This document shows, piece after piece, positions 25,263-34,014 of a stretch of 64,000 nucleotides of DNA. Origin of the DNA: Desulfitobacterium chlororespirans DSM 11544 (GTDB taxonomy: Bacteria > Bacillota > Desulfitobacteriia > Desulfitobacteriales > Desulfitobacteriaceae); assembly GCF_900143285.1 (NCBI RefSeq), contig NZ_FRDN01000004.1, positions 65,878 through 129,877 on the forward strand. The letters run 5' to 3'. The notes under the pieces are model-generated. The model made no database searches. It saw nothing but the letters and a program-made list of their open reading frames with translations, and had not been told where the DNA came from. Position 1 is the stretch's first letter, and each line of letters starts with the position of its first letter. Both the position numbers and the translations under genes were made by a program.

Positions 25263-26791
25263 AAGCTTAATCCTTTTCGTTTCACTATGACTTGCATCCC
25301 CGTGACTTCCTCAAAAAGGGAACTGCAGTTCTGAAAGGTCCATTCTTCCAAAAAGGGGTCCTGCCAGGAATACATGGTGAAAATCAATTGTTCTCCCTTC
25401 CGATGAACCTCCACCTTCTCCACTTTGTTTTTATGGGAAACATCCAGGGCTTCAGCCAGCTTCAGAAGGGCCGCCAGCTTCGATACGACAATTTTATCCC
25501 TATCCATTAGCCCTTCATAATTTTCGTCCTGATGACTGGGGGATTCCTGAGTGTTATAGCGTACAATATTGGCAATCAAGATCAGGTCCCGGGCAGACAG
25601 CCCCATAATATTGCGGTGCCTGATGATCCGATAGGCATGCTCCTGGGGATCTGTAAAGCTGATAAAATAGCCCACAGCATGGAGTATGGCCGCAACCTGC
25701 AGATACAGCCTTTCCTGACTGCCCAGCCCGTGGATCTTCCCGGTCTGATCAAACAGGGAAAGGGCGAGTTTTTCAACTTGCTCTGCATGCCGTCTGTCTG
25801 CTCCAAAACGATTGGCAATATACCAGACAGAGCTGATTATATCATTCAAGGAATCCTTGCTTTGCGGACTCTCAACCAGTGCATCGGCCAAATCATAGAT
25901 GAGACCGTTCTTCAGGGAGATATCCGGGACATAAATCTGCCGGGCATGGGTCAGCTTCAAAAAACAATGCAAGGTGATGACCGTGGGCAGAAAGGTATCC
26001 GCCTGGTTCTTGGCCAGGCCGTAGGTCCGGGTTATTTGATCGTCGGTCATGATTAAGAGCTTTTCATAGAGCTTCGTAAAGTCTTCAACCTCAATGCGCT
26101 GGTCTTCTCCGCATAGATTGGCCACGGTACGGACTTCATTGCCGATCATGATAAAGTTGGTAAACTTGATGTCCTGAAGGAATCTTTTTAACAATGAGGT
26201 CTTGCTGTCGATGAATTCTTCCATCACAGCGGGAAAATTGATGCTTTTCGCTTCTAAATCGGCCAGAGTTTCCCTTAAGCGCAAGGAGCCTATTTTTAAA
26301 TACTCGGTAAAAATAAGCGCCCCGTTCTCATAAATTGAGGTTTCCACACCGCCTGCCGCCAAATTGACGATCAGGGAGGTGTGCTCAGCCAGCAAAGGCC
26401 CGGGCAGGCAGCTGCGCAGAGCCCGATACATAAAGAACCGCTCTTGGGCACTGTTGATGATCTCAACCTCTATTTTGGTTTTTAGTCGAATCAGCTCCAG
26501 CACATACTCCCGATTTTCCGCTTCGCGAATTCCGCTGGTGCCGACAGCATGGTAATCCTTGACCCGGTAATCCTTCAGCAATTGGCTGAAACCCTTCAGA
26601 ATTTCACAGGTTTCCTGAATCGTTTTGCGATCGATTCTGCCCATGGTGAATGTATCCCGGCCGATGGAGGTCGGCTGGATAACATCTTCGAGGATCTTGA
26701 CCTGCCCCCCAGGGTTGAGTTCAGCGATGATCATTTGTATGTAGTTCGATCCCACATCAATAGCAGCAATAAGCGGAATCTTCAGCTCCAT
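25259..26791 (-). CDS. ppx: Exopolyphosphatase / guanosine pentaphosphate phosphatase (Ppx/GppA) with C-terminal HD-like domain
   Basis: A 510-residue protein. The N-terminal actin-like Ppx/GppA domain begins IPLIAAIDVGSNYIQMIIAE (phosphate 1 loop DVGSN) and includes VNLAAGGVETSIYENG (phosphate 2 loop) and GTSGIREAENRE. The C-terminal ~190 residues form an HD-like helical domain, but the HD pair reads HA (ILHAVG), so that part may be catalytically dead. It degrades polyphosphate or pppGpp. The ATG at 26791 has GGGGAG upstream; a longer frame reaching 26842 lacks one. It is the first gene of ppx-ppk-sixA and divergent from the second ppx. Confidence 0.9.
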   Translation of the reverse strand: MELKIPLIAAIDVGSNYIQMIIAELNPGGQVKILEDVIQPTSIGRDTFTMGRIDRKTIQETCEILKGFSQLLKDYRVKDYHAVGTSGIREAENREYVLELIRLKTKIEVEIINSAQERFFMYRALRSCLPGPLLAEHTSLIVNLAAGGVETSIYENGALIFTEYLKIGSLRLRETLADLEAKSINFPAVMEEFIDSKTSLLKRFLQDIKFTNFIMIGNEVRTVANLCGEDQRIEVEDFTKLYEKLLIMTDDQITRTYGLAKNQADTFLPTVITLHCFLKLTHARQIYVPDISLKNGLIYDLADALVESPQSKDSLNDIISSVWYIANRFGADRRHAEQVEKLALSLFDQTGKIHGLGSQERLYLQVAAILHAVGYFISFTDPQEHAYRIIRHRNIMGLSARDLILIANIVRYNTQESPSHQDENYEGLMDRDKIVVSKLAALLKLAEALDVSHKNKVEKVEVHRKGEQLIFTMYSWQDPFLEEWTFQNCSSLFEEVTGMQVIVKRKGLSL

Positions 26792-26862
26792 TTTTTTCTC
26801 CCCATATAAGCAAACTTCGACACAGAATAAAAAGAATTGCAAAATCTTGCGTTAATATGGTA

Positions 26863-26868
26863 ATTATA
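26863..26868 (-). promoter_or_regulatory. Probable -10 element of the ppx-ppk-sixA operon
   Basis: TATAAT reads on the minus strand about 70 bp upstream of the ppx start codon. No convincing -35 is found 17 bp upstream, where an activator may be needed. Confidence 0.45.
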
Positions 26869-26894
26869 GCATAATCTTTTAAGAATATTTTTTC

Positions 26895-26911
26895 TTTACA
26901 AATATTTTACA
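26895..26911. promoter_or_regulatory. TTTACA-N5-TTTACA repeat, possible half Pho box
   Basis: Two TTTACA hexamers with an 11-bp period lie between the two divergent ppx genes, near -40 of the leftward promoter. Two units are the minimum for a PhoP dimer site. Confidence 0.4.
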
Positions 26912-26941
26912 TTTCTCCGGGACCACACAAAGGATTCCAAC

Positions 26942-26970
26942 TTGAAAGGCCCACCAAATTATGTCATACT
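26942..26970 (+). promoter_or_regulatory. Probable promoter of the second ppx/gppA gene
   Basis: TTGAAA and CATACT are separated by 17 bp, 57 bp upstream of the start codon. Confidence 0.45.
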
Positions 26971-27027
26971 GATACAGGTCCCAGATGAGCGGCAGCGGCC
27001 GGCTACTTAAACATTGAGGAGTTTACT

Positions 27028-28521
27028 ATGAGGATATTGGGAATTATCGACATCGGTTCAAACTCAATGCGTCTCGTCATTGTTCAGCTTACTGACGATA
27101 ATTCTTACCGGATTATTGACGATGTAAAGCATTCCGTCCGTCTGGGGAAAGACATCCTGCCCAACGGCAATCTTCACCCGATAAGGATGCAGCGGGCCAT
27201 CGAAACCTTGCAATTTTATAAAACTCTTTGCGATGCCATACAGACCGACCAAATCATCGTCGTGGCGACGGAAGCCATTCGTAAAGCTGCCAATCAAAAG
27301 GAATTCCTGGAACTGGTTTATAGCTTAACCGGCCTTGCCGTGCGCGTGCTGGAGGGTGAAGAAGAGGCTTACTATGATTATTTTAGTGTGGCCAATGCCT
27401 TTGCTATGTCGGAAAATCTCATCATGGATATTGGGGGCGCCAGCACCGAGCTGATCTGGATGAAAGACCGCAAGGTCCGCAACATGGCCAGCTTGCCTTT
27501 TGGCACCATCAGCATAACTGAACAGTTGAATCAAGCGGCCGGCAATATCTATGAAAAAGAACAGACTGTGACCAACTCCTTGATCCATTCTTTCCATCAA
27601 CTGGGCTGGCTCCCCCACGGCAAAACACTCATTGGTATTGGGGGCAGCTTCCGCAATATTGCCAAGATAGATAAAAAGCGCTGCGTTTATCCTTTAGAGC
27701 TCTCTCACAATTATTATCTTCCCAGTGAGCGTCTTCAGGATATCCACCAACTGATCATGACCACTCCCGCCGGTCGCCGCAAGGATATCCGCGGCCTGTC
27801 CTCAGAGCGGGCCGATATTATCTGGGGCGCCACCACAGCCATTAACGCCCTGCTTATGTATTGCGGAATCAGCGATATCTATATCAGTGGTTATGGGTTG
27901 CGGGAAGGCATCATTTATGAGGAGATTCTTGGCGCTCTCCATCCGGTGGAAGATGTTCTCGACTACTCCATTAATAATCTGATGTCCAATATTGGCCTGA
28001 ACAAAAAGCATGCCTTTCATGTCTGGCAGCTCTCTCGCTCACTATTTGAGCAACTTGGCTCTGTTCATGAGCTGAATGCTTCCACTGTAAACGTACTGAA
28101 AACGGCAGCCCTCTTCCATGACAGCGGCATCAGTATCAGTTATTACGATCACCACCTGCATTCCTTTTATATTATTCTTAACTCCCAAATCAATGGCATC
28201 AGCCAGCAGGAATTATTAATGGCGGCCTATACAGCAGCCTCTCACCGCAAAAACAAGGTTAAGATCGATCCTGACCACAAAGGACTGCTGCGGGAGCAGG
28301 AGATTAATACGATCCGTAAACTAGGGGTTATCTTAAGAATTTCCGAGTCTTTAGATCGTCAGATGAATGATAATATCAGCGCCGTGGCTTGTTTAATCGA
28401 GCAGGAGGTGGTAACCCTTAAGCTGACCTCAAATTCTACCCATGAACTGGAAGCTAAAGAGACTATGGAAATTTCAGCAGCCTTCTTAAGAGAGTTTGGC
28501 AGACGGCTCCATATTATTTAA
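27028..28521 (+). CDS. Second Ppx/GppA phosphatase with HD domain
   Basis: A 497-residue paralogue of the divergent ppx product. ILGIIDIGSNSMRLVIVQ carries the first phosphate loop; MDIGGASTELIWM is the second and GIGGSFRNIAK a third nucleotide-contact loop. These fit the family better than in the other copy, which has VNLAAGGV. The C-terminal HD-type domain is intact in its pair (ALFHDSG), unlike the other copy. It may be the active exopolyphosphatase while the operon copy is regulatory, or the two may split polyP and pppGpp work; this is inference. The ribosome site is weak (TTGAGGAG). It ends before a bidirectional terminator. Confidence 0.9.
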   Translation: MRILGIIDIGSNSMRLVIVQLTDDNSYRIIDDVKHSVRLGKDILPNGNLHPIRMQRAIETLQFYKTLCDAIQTDQIIVVATEAIRKAANQKEFLELVYSLTGLAVRVLEGEEEAYYDYFSVANAFAMSENLIMDIGGASTELIWMKDRKVRNMASLPFGTISITEQLNQAAGNIYEKEQTVTNSLIHSFHQLGWLPHGKTLIGIGGSFRNIAKIDKKRCVYPLELSHNYYLPSERLQDIHQLIMTTPAGRRKDIRGLSSERADIIWGATTAINALLMYCGISDIYISGYGLREGIIYEEILGALHPVEDVLDYSINNLMSNIGLNKKHAFHVWQLSRSLFEQLGSVHELNASTVNVLKTAALFHDSGISISYYDHHLHSFYIILNSQINGISQQELLMAAYTAASHRKNKVKIDPDHKGLLREQEINTIRKLGVILRISESLDRQMNDNISAVACLIEQEVVTLKLTSNSTHELEAKETMEISAAFLREFGRRLHII

Positions 28522-28567
28522 CCATTCTCCAGCGGCTGCCCCTTCTCCTAATTTTCTGCCGGGAATC

Positions 28568-28613
28568 AAAAGCGCCCTTATCCCACCTTATGGTGAGAAA
28601 AGGACGCTTTTTT
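28568..28613. terminator. Rho-independent terminator between convergent genes
   Basis: AAAAGCG...CCACC pairs with TGGTG...CGCTTTTTT, with a small internal mismatch. It serves the second ppx gene and the EIIC-EAL gene. Confidence 0.8.
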
Positions 28614-28614
28614 G

Positions 28615-30771
28615 TCAGCCTTGACTTCCCCTGATATAAGCCAGGAGATCGGCCAAGGGAATGGCCGGACTGTAAAGATAGCCCTGGTAGAGGTCGCAGC
28701 CCAGCTCGTGAAGGATCTGCCGCTGCTCTTCCGTTTCCACGAATTCAGCCAAAACAGCATAATTCATGGAGCGGCTTAAATAGATGATGGAAGAAATAAT
28801 GTCACGGCAGTTCATGTTGGTGGAAATTTCACGCACTAGAGAGCCGTCCAGCTTAACCGTATCGAAATTATATTCTTTCAGATACATCAGTGAACTGTGG
28901 CCCATTCCGAAATCATCCATCTCCAGCTCAATTCCCATCTCCTTGATGGCATTGAGGGTATCTTTGATCCACTTGTTGTTTTCCAGGGCCACCTGTTCCG
29001 TAATCTCAATTTTCAAGGCCTTAGGGCTGATCTGATGTTTTTCGATGAGCTGCCTGAGCTTACCGGAGAAGTCTTGGTTTTCAAGCTGGGAAGCGGTAAT
29101 ATTCACTGAAACGGCCATCTCGGTGAACCCAAGGGCAGCCATGATCTTAATCGTACTGCAGGCTTGGTCAATGATTTCAAGCCCCAGTTCATCGATGAGA
29201 TGATATTCCTCAGCCAGCGCAATGACCAGGGGCGGATAAATGGTGCCGTAATGAACATGATTCCATCTCAGCAAGGCTTCGGCGCAGAACACCTTCCCCT
29301 CATAATCCACCTGGGGCTGATAAAACAAGGTCAGCTTCTTGGTTTCGATATCGTATTTCAGATCCTCGGCCAGGGCTTTGGCCAAGCTGCCGAGCATATC
29401 CTGCCGCTCCAAAAGACTATGCCTTTTGTTGCTTCTTTCCGATTTTTTGAACTCCGCGCAAAGGGCCTCAAAGCTCTTTTTCAGCCTGGATACCGAAACA
29501 GTCTGGGACAGCTTAACAAAGGGTATATAGCACAGGGTCCCCAGAATCAGGTTAAAAAGCTGCAATAAGCAGCCGCTCCAAAACCCTGTCGCATAGTAGC
29601 CGCTGATAAAAACCGGCGTCGTCCATTCCACCGTCTGAATCGTGAAAGGGACCAGCCCCAGGCTTACGGCGGCATATGAGGTCATGGTCAAAAGCAGGGG
29701 CACCAGCAGGAAGGGGATCAGATAGATGGGGTTCAGGACCAAGGGGAAGCCAAAGACAATCAGCTCATTGATGTTAAAAAGGAGGGGGAACAGAGAGAAC
29801 TTAGCGATCCGGCGCTGATTTTTGTTCTTTTTCAGCATAAATACGGCAATGATCAGGCAGAGGGTGCTTCCGCAGCCCCCCATCAGAACAAAAGTATCAA
29901 AGAAAGTCTTGGTAAAAATCTGGGTAGGTTCTCCGCCAGCCTGGATCAACTCCTGATTAATGGCCAGGGCCGGGACATAGATGCTCTGGGCGACATGTTC
30001 CAGCATATTGCTGCCATGAATGCCGAAAAACCAAAGAAAATGGATCAGAAAAATAAACAGCAGCGCCCGCAGAAAGGAATTGCTGATATTGGCGAACAAA
30101 TGATAGAGGACGTCGGCAAGGAAATCGTTGATATCGGTTATATTCAGAAGGGCGGCTAAAATCTGGTTGACGGCGGCAAAAAGAGTGATCGTGATGGCCG
30201 CCGGAATAATCGAGGCTACGGCATGGCTGAAGGTAATGGAATCACCGTCGGAAAAGGGCCGGATCCTCAGCAGCTTGATGGAACTGAGCTTATAAAACAA
30301 AAGGCTGGCGACTACCGCCACCAGTATGGAAACAAAGACCCCGGTCACTCCATAATTGGTGATTTTAAACCCATCTTTGTTAATGCCAAAGAGAGCCACA
30401 AAAGAACACAAGGCCACAGTGGAGACGATCACGGGATTGATTCTGAGCTTATCCCTGTTCTCCAGCTCGGTGGCTAAGGAATAGGTGATGCAGGTGACCA
30501 TGGCCAGAGATAAAATACCAATCGTACCATCGTGGACATAGATGAAAAAGTCCTGCCAATTTTGCCCGAACAGCCTTGCCATCAGCTCCTGATACTGGGG
30601 TACGGGAAAACTGGAAAACAGCAGCGCCAGAGAACCAATCAGCACCACCGGAATCATTAAAATAAGCCCCCGCCGGATCGATGCCAGCAAGAGGTTCTCA
30701 CCCGCTTTTTCCATCAATTTAGTATAGTCGCCGCTCATCTCGGCAACATTACTGAAAAGACGCTTGTGCAT
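28615..30771 (-). CDS. PTS EIIC (cellobiose/lactose type) permease fused to EAL cyclic-di-GMP phosphodiesterase
   Basis: A 718-residue two-domain protein. Residues ~20-425 are an EIIC-Lac/Cel permease with about ten membrane helices. WFFGIHGSNML and NINELIVFGFPLVLNP match the family sugar-site motifs (usual form NINEP). Residues ~470-715 form an EAL domain with the key residues in place: EALLRW, NITASQ, EITEQ, MDDFGMGHSS (usual DDFGTG), KLDGS and EFVETEEQ. An active phosphodiesterase is therefore likely. No EIIA or EIIB is encoded nearby, so sugar uptake by phosphorelay is doubtful. I infer that the EIIC part is a membrane sensor for a sugar or glycan that controls c-di-GMP breakdown. No clear promoter; a dyad AACTTA/TAAGTT lies upstream at 30810-30825. 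Confidence 0.9.
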   Translation of the reverse strand: MHKRLFSNVAEMSGDYTKLMEKAGENLLLASIRRGLILMIPVVLIGSLALLFSSFPVPQYQELMARLFGQNWQDFFIYVHDGTIGILSLAMVTCITYSLATELENRDKLRINPVIVSTVALCSFVALFGINKDGFKITNYGVTGVFVSILVAVVASLLFYKLSSIKLLRIRPFSDGDSITFSHAVASIIPAAITITLFAAVNQILAALLNITDINDFLADVLYHLFANISNSFLRALLFIFLIHFLWFFGIHGSNMLEHVAQSIYVPALAINQELIQAGGEPTQIFTKTFFDTFVLMGGCGSTLCLIIAVFMLKKNKNQRRIAKFSLFPLLFNINELIVFGFPLVLNPIYLIPFLLVPLLLTMTSYAAVSLGLVPFTIQTVEWTTPVFISGYYATGFWSGCLLQLFNLILGTLCYIPFVKLSQTVSVSRLKKSFEALCAEFKKSERSNKRHSLLERQDMLGSLAKALAEDLKYDIETKKLTLFYQPQVDYEGKVFCAEALLRWNHVHYGTIYPPLVIALAEEYHLIDELGLEIIDQACSTIKIMAALGFTEMAVSVNITASQLENQDFSGKLRQLIEKHQISPKALKIEITEQVALENNKWIKDTLNAIKEMGIELEMDDFGMGHSSLMYLKEYNFDTVKLDGSLVREISTNMNCRDIISSIIYLSRSMNYAVLAEFVETEEQRQILHELGCDLYQGYLYSPAIPLADLLAYIRGSQG

Positions 30772-30892
30772 TTTTTATCATCTCCGCTGCCATGAATCCC
30801 TAAAAAAACAACTTATCTTTAAGTTAATTCTTTTTTCGCAAAAATGTCAAGAGATGACAGTTTAAATTGCACAGCGATGCCTGATTCGACCC

Positions 30893-30922
30893 AAAACAGC
30901 TCCGCAGCAGCGGAGCTGTTTT
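30893..30922 (-). terminator. Rho-independent terminator of the FtsX-type ABC operon
   Basis: AAAACAGCTCCGC and GCGGAGCTGTTTT are perfect 13-bp arms around a 4-nt loop. It lies just past the permease stop codon. Confidence 0.85.
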
Positions 30923-30935
30923 AAATAATTCCATC

Positions 30936-33272
30936 TTACCGGGCGCTGATGGTATCCACAATCGACATCCTGCGAATGTGTTGGGCCGGACCACGTACGG
31001 CCAGAAGAGATGTGATCATAACAATGACCAGGATCAGACCAAGCTCGCTCAAGGGAAGCTGCCACGGATCGCCCCAATGTGCCGTGATCATTTTCTCGAA
31101 CACCAGTTGATGCAGGTACATCCCCACAATACAGCCGACGCCGCTTCCCACTGAGGAATAAGTCATGGCTTCAGCCTTAACCATCCTGATCAGCTGACGG
31201 TCACTCATACCGATGGCCCGCATCGCTCCATACTGTTTCATACGGGCCGCCACACTCATAGCCACACTGTTGATGATGTTGAAGACAGTAATCAGCAGGA
31301 TCACCGCCAAAAAGCCATAGATAAACAAAGCCATGGAGTAAAAGGCTCCCCGGGCTTCACGATTGCCAGCCCGCTGATCAGAAAAGCGGACATCGGAGCC
31401 GGCTAGGGAACGAATCTCCTGAACATCTTCATCGGTTGCCTTGGGAGAAAGCTGAAGATCAAGAATCGTGTAGTCCCTTGCACCGGTCAGTTTGCGAAAT
31501 GTTGTTTCAGAGCAAATTACCGTATCCACTCCCTCCCTGCCGGTAAAAGGACTGATGGAGAGGACCCCGGCTACCCTCACCTCCGGGGAGGCCCCGCCAA
31601 CACTGAGGGTAAGCCTGTCCCCCACCTGCAACGGACTTGCCGGGTTGTAAACGATCCATACCTGATCCTGCTTTTGCACCGCTCCCTCCAGAGAACCCTC
31701 GATCAGGCTGTCCTGCGCCCAGGCAAACTGCTGCTCTTCATAAGACACCAGATCGATAACCCTCTCCTGTTCTTTGGCCTTGGCCGGAACATCATAGGCG
31801 AACATGCGACCGTAGACCCGCTTGACCTTCTCCTGAGCACGGAACGCTTCCTGAAGGCTGCCCGCTACCGAGGGGGTATTATCCATGCTGACGATGGAAA
31901 GATCCGGCGTCCAGGGTTTTAGAGGCCTGACCGCATGATGCATAAAGTCAACCATGGCTGAAAAGGTCAGAAAAAGGATAATGCTGAGGGAGAAGGAGCC
32001 CACCATCAGCAGGAAATTCTTTTTGCTGGCTGTGGCATGATGAAGACCAAGGGCGGTTTCGATGGGGAAAAGAGCGGTATGGGCTGCCCTGGGGATAGGC
32101 TGAACAGCACTGGCATTTCCCGAAACCGCGGCCAGAGGGGAAACCCGGGCCGCCTTTTTAGCCGGTGAGCGGGCGGCTAAGAGTACCGTAATAATACCTA
32201 CGGCAATCCCGGACAGAATACCGATCCCGCTGATTCCCCAAGCAGGCAGTTCGGAAAAATAACCGGGACTCAACACTTTCAGAATTCCGCAAAGCACCCA
32301 TACACTGACCGTTCCCAGGCCCACTCCCAGCGGAATAGCGGTCTTGCACCATTGCAGACCTTCCCGGCGGACAAACCTCATCACTTGCTTGGGGGTCGCT
32401 CCCAGACAGCGCAGCAGGCCAAAAAACTCCGTTCTTTGCATAACATTGCTGTTCAAACTGCCGGCGATCATCAGAACCCCGGCCAGCAAAACCACGCTGA
32501 ATAAAATCCCGGCGATGCCATAAAGCCCCAGCAAATAACTGTTATTGCTCTGGCCGAGTACCCCCAGCAGATTGCCATTCTGCAGAACCTGTTGCTCCGC
32601 AAGTTGATAGTGTTTTGTGATATCGGCGATCACCTTCTGCATATTGCAGTAGTGCGATAATTGAACGATATAATGCTTTGCCCCCTCTGCCTGGGGAAAG
32701 GATGAGCGGAATCCTTCAGTCGCGAACACCAGAGCATTCCCGTCCTCTTTCAACAGTTTCGAAGTCCCTTCAACAAATCCCACTACGGAAAGCCGGATCG
32801 GTTGAGAACCTGAATGCTCCAGTAGGATTGTATCTCCCAGATTGATGCCCAAACCACCTTTGGCATTCTTTGTCAGTGCCACTTCTTTTTCCCCGGCTGG
32901 GTAAACACCCTCCGTGATTTTCCCAGGAAACACGCTCTCCCATACCTCTTTATCCAAACCGACCGCCTGGACGGACTTCCCGGCCAGGGTATACTCCTGC
33001 TTTTCATCGAGATAGTCATACCACCCGGAAAGTCGGACTTCCGGCCGGGCGGCGATCATGGCGGCGGTTTGTTCATCAAGGCCGGAGAACAGCACATGCC
33101 AGTTGCCCCCTTCGTTTATCTCCCGTATTTGCTGGCTGCGCATCTCCATATCGGCCATACCGAAAATGGCGGTGACCAGAAAAACGGCCAGAATAATGCA
33201 GATTCGGGTCATCCTGCTTTGCTTCTTATTCACCTTCGCGGCAATTGGGATGAGATCCAGATAGTTTTTCAT
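30936..33272 (-). CDS. ABC transporter permease with two FtsX domains
   Basis: A 778-residue membrane protein. An N-terminal helix (ICIILAVFLVTAIFGM) is followed by an extracellular domain of ~200 residues, three helices of the first FtsX domain (about 245-370), a short linker, another membrane helix and extracellular domain, and a second three-helix FtsX domain at the C-terminus (from about 650). LRCLGATPKQVMRFVRREG and MRAIGMSDRQLIRMVKAEAM are the two FtsX coupling motifs. Such proteins are mechanotransmitters in peptide or antibiotic resistance and lipoprotein systems. It overlaps the ATPase gene by 4 nt (ATGA) and ends in a strong terminator. Confidence 0.9.
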   Translation of the reverse strand: MKNYLDLIPIAAKVNKKQSRMTRICIILAVFLVTAIFGMADMEMRSQQIREINEGGNWHVLFSGLDEQTAAMIAARPEVRLSGWYDYLDEKQEYTLAGKSVQAVGLDKEVWESVFPGKITEGVYPAGEKEVALTKNAKGGLGINLGDTILLEHSGSQPIRLSVVGFVEGTSKLLKEDGNALVFATEGFRSSFPQAEGAKHYIVQLSHYCNMQKVIADITKHYQLAEQQVLQNGNLLGVLGQSNNSYLLGLYGIAGILFSVVLLAGVLMIAGSLNSNVMQRTEFFGLLRCLGATPKQVMRFVRREGLQWCKTAIPLGVGLGTVSVWVLCGILKVLSPGYFSELPAWGISGIGILSGIAVGIITVLLAARSPAKKAARVSPLAAVSGNASAVQPIPRAAHTALFPIETALGLHHATASKKNFLLMVGSFSLSIILFLTFSAMVDFMHHAVRPLKPWTPDLSIVSMDNTPSVAGSLQEAFRAQEKVKRVYGRMFAYDVPAKAKEQERVIDLVSYEEQQFAWAQDSLIEGSLEGAVQKQDQVWIVYNPASPLQVGDRLTLSVGGASPEVRVAGVLSISPFTGREGVDTVICSETTFRKLTGARDYTILDLQLSPKATDEDVQEIRSLAGSDVRFSDQRAGNREARGAFYSMALFIYGFLAVILLITVFNIINSVAMSVAARMKQYGAMRAIGMSDRQLIRMVKAEAMTYSSVGSGVGCIVGMYLHQLVFEKMITAHWGDPWQLPLSELGLILVIVMITSLLAVRGPAQHIRRMSIVDTISAR

Positions 33273-33952
33273 TCCCTGAGCCCTCCCAGATCGGCAAGCA
33301 TACCGTCCGTTACCCTCAGGACCCGATCCACCCCGGAGGTCAGATTCATATTGTGGGTAATCATCAGGATGGTCTGCTGATAGTGCCGGGAAGCTTTGAT
33401 CAGCAAGTCCATCACATCCCGGCTGTTTTTGCTGTCCAGATTTCCCGTAGGCTCATCAGCCAGGATCAGCAGGGGCCTGGTAATCAGAGCGCGGCCGATG
33501 GCAGTCCGCTGCTGCTGCCCCCCGGAAAGCTGACTGGGCAGATGGCTGCGGCGTTCCGACAACCCCAGGACCTGCAAAATCTCCTTGACCGCATAGGGGT
33601 CAGGCTTTTGATAGTCCAGCAGAAGAGGAAAAATAATATTTTGTTCCACCGTCAATTCCGGTATCAGCTGAAAGGACTGAAAAATAAAGCCGATATTGCG
33701 GCGCCGGAAAATGGTCCGCTCTTCTTCCTGCATCCGGAAGAGCTCCCGGCCCTCCAGCAGGATTCTGCCGGAGGTGGGGGTGTCCAAACCGCCGATGCAG
33801 TTGAGCAGCGTGCTTTTGCCGGAGCCTGATTCACCCACCACCGCCGCCAATTCCCCTTTATCCATAGTAAAGGAAACATCGTTTAAGGCTTTGACCTGAG
33901 CTTCTTTGGTTCCATATGTTTTGCAAAGTTTTTCTACCTTAAGAATTTCCAT
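33269..33952 (-). CDS. ABC transporter ATP-binding protein (MacB/LolD type)
   Basis: A 227-residue ATPase. Walker A GESGSGKS lies at about 40-47, Q-loop in [13 protein letters not shown] near 90, signature LSGGQQQR near 141 and Walker [15 protein letters not shown] near 160. This belongs to the MacB/LolD/BceA group that partners FtsX-type permeases. It is followed by the permease with a 4-nt overlap and lies 62 nt downstream of the histidine kinase gene, so the two-component system and transporter probably form one operon. The ribosome site AGGAGG is present upstream of the ATG. Confidence 0.93.
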   Translation of the reverse strand: MEILKVEKLCKTYGTKEAQVKALNDVSFTMDKGELAAVVGESGSGKSTLLNCIGGLDTPTSGRILLEGRELFRMQEEERTIFRRRNIGFIFQSFQLIPELTVEQNIIFPLLLDYQKPDPYAVKEILQVLGLSERRSHLPSQLSGGQQQRTAIGRALITRPLLILADEPTGNLDSKNSRDVMDLLIKASRHYQQTILMITHNMNLTSGVDRVLRVTDGMLADLGGLRE

Positions 33953-34014
33953 AGCAACCTTACCTCCTTTCCCTAAAGATAAGGGACAGAGCTTACAGCG
34001 AGGTGACTGTCAGC

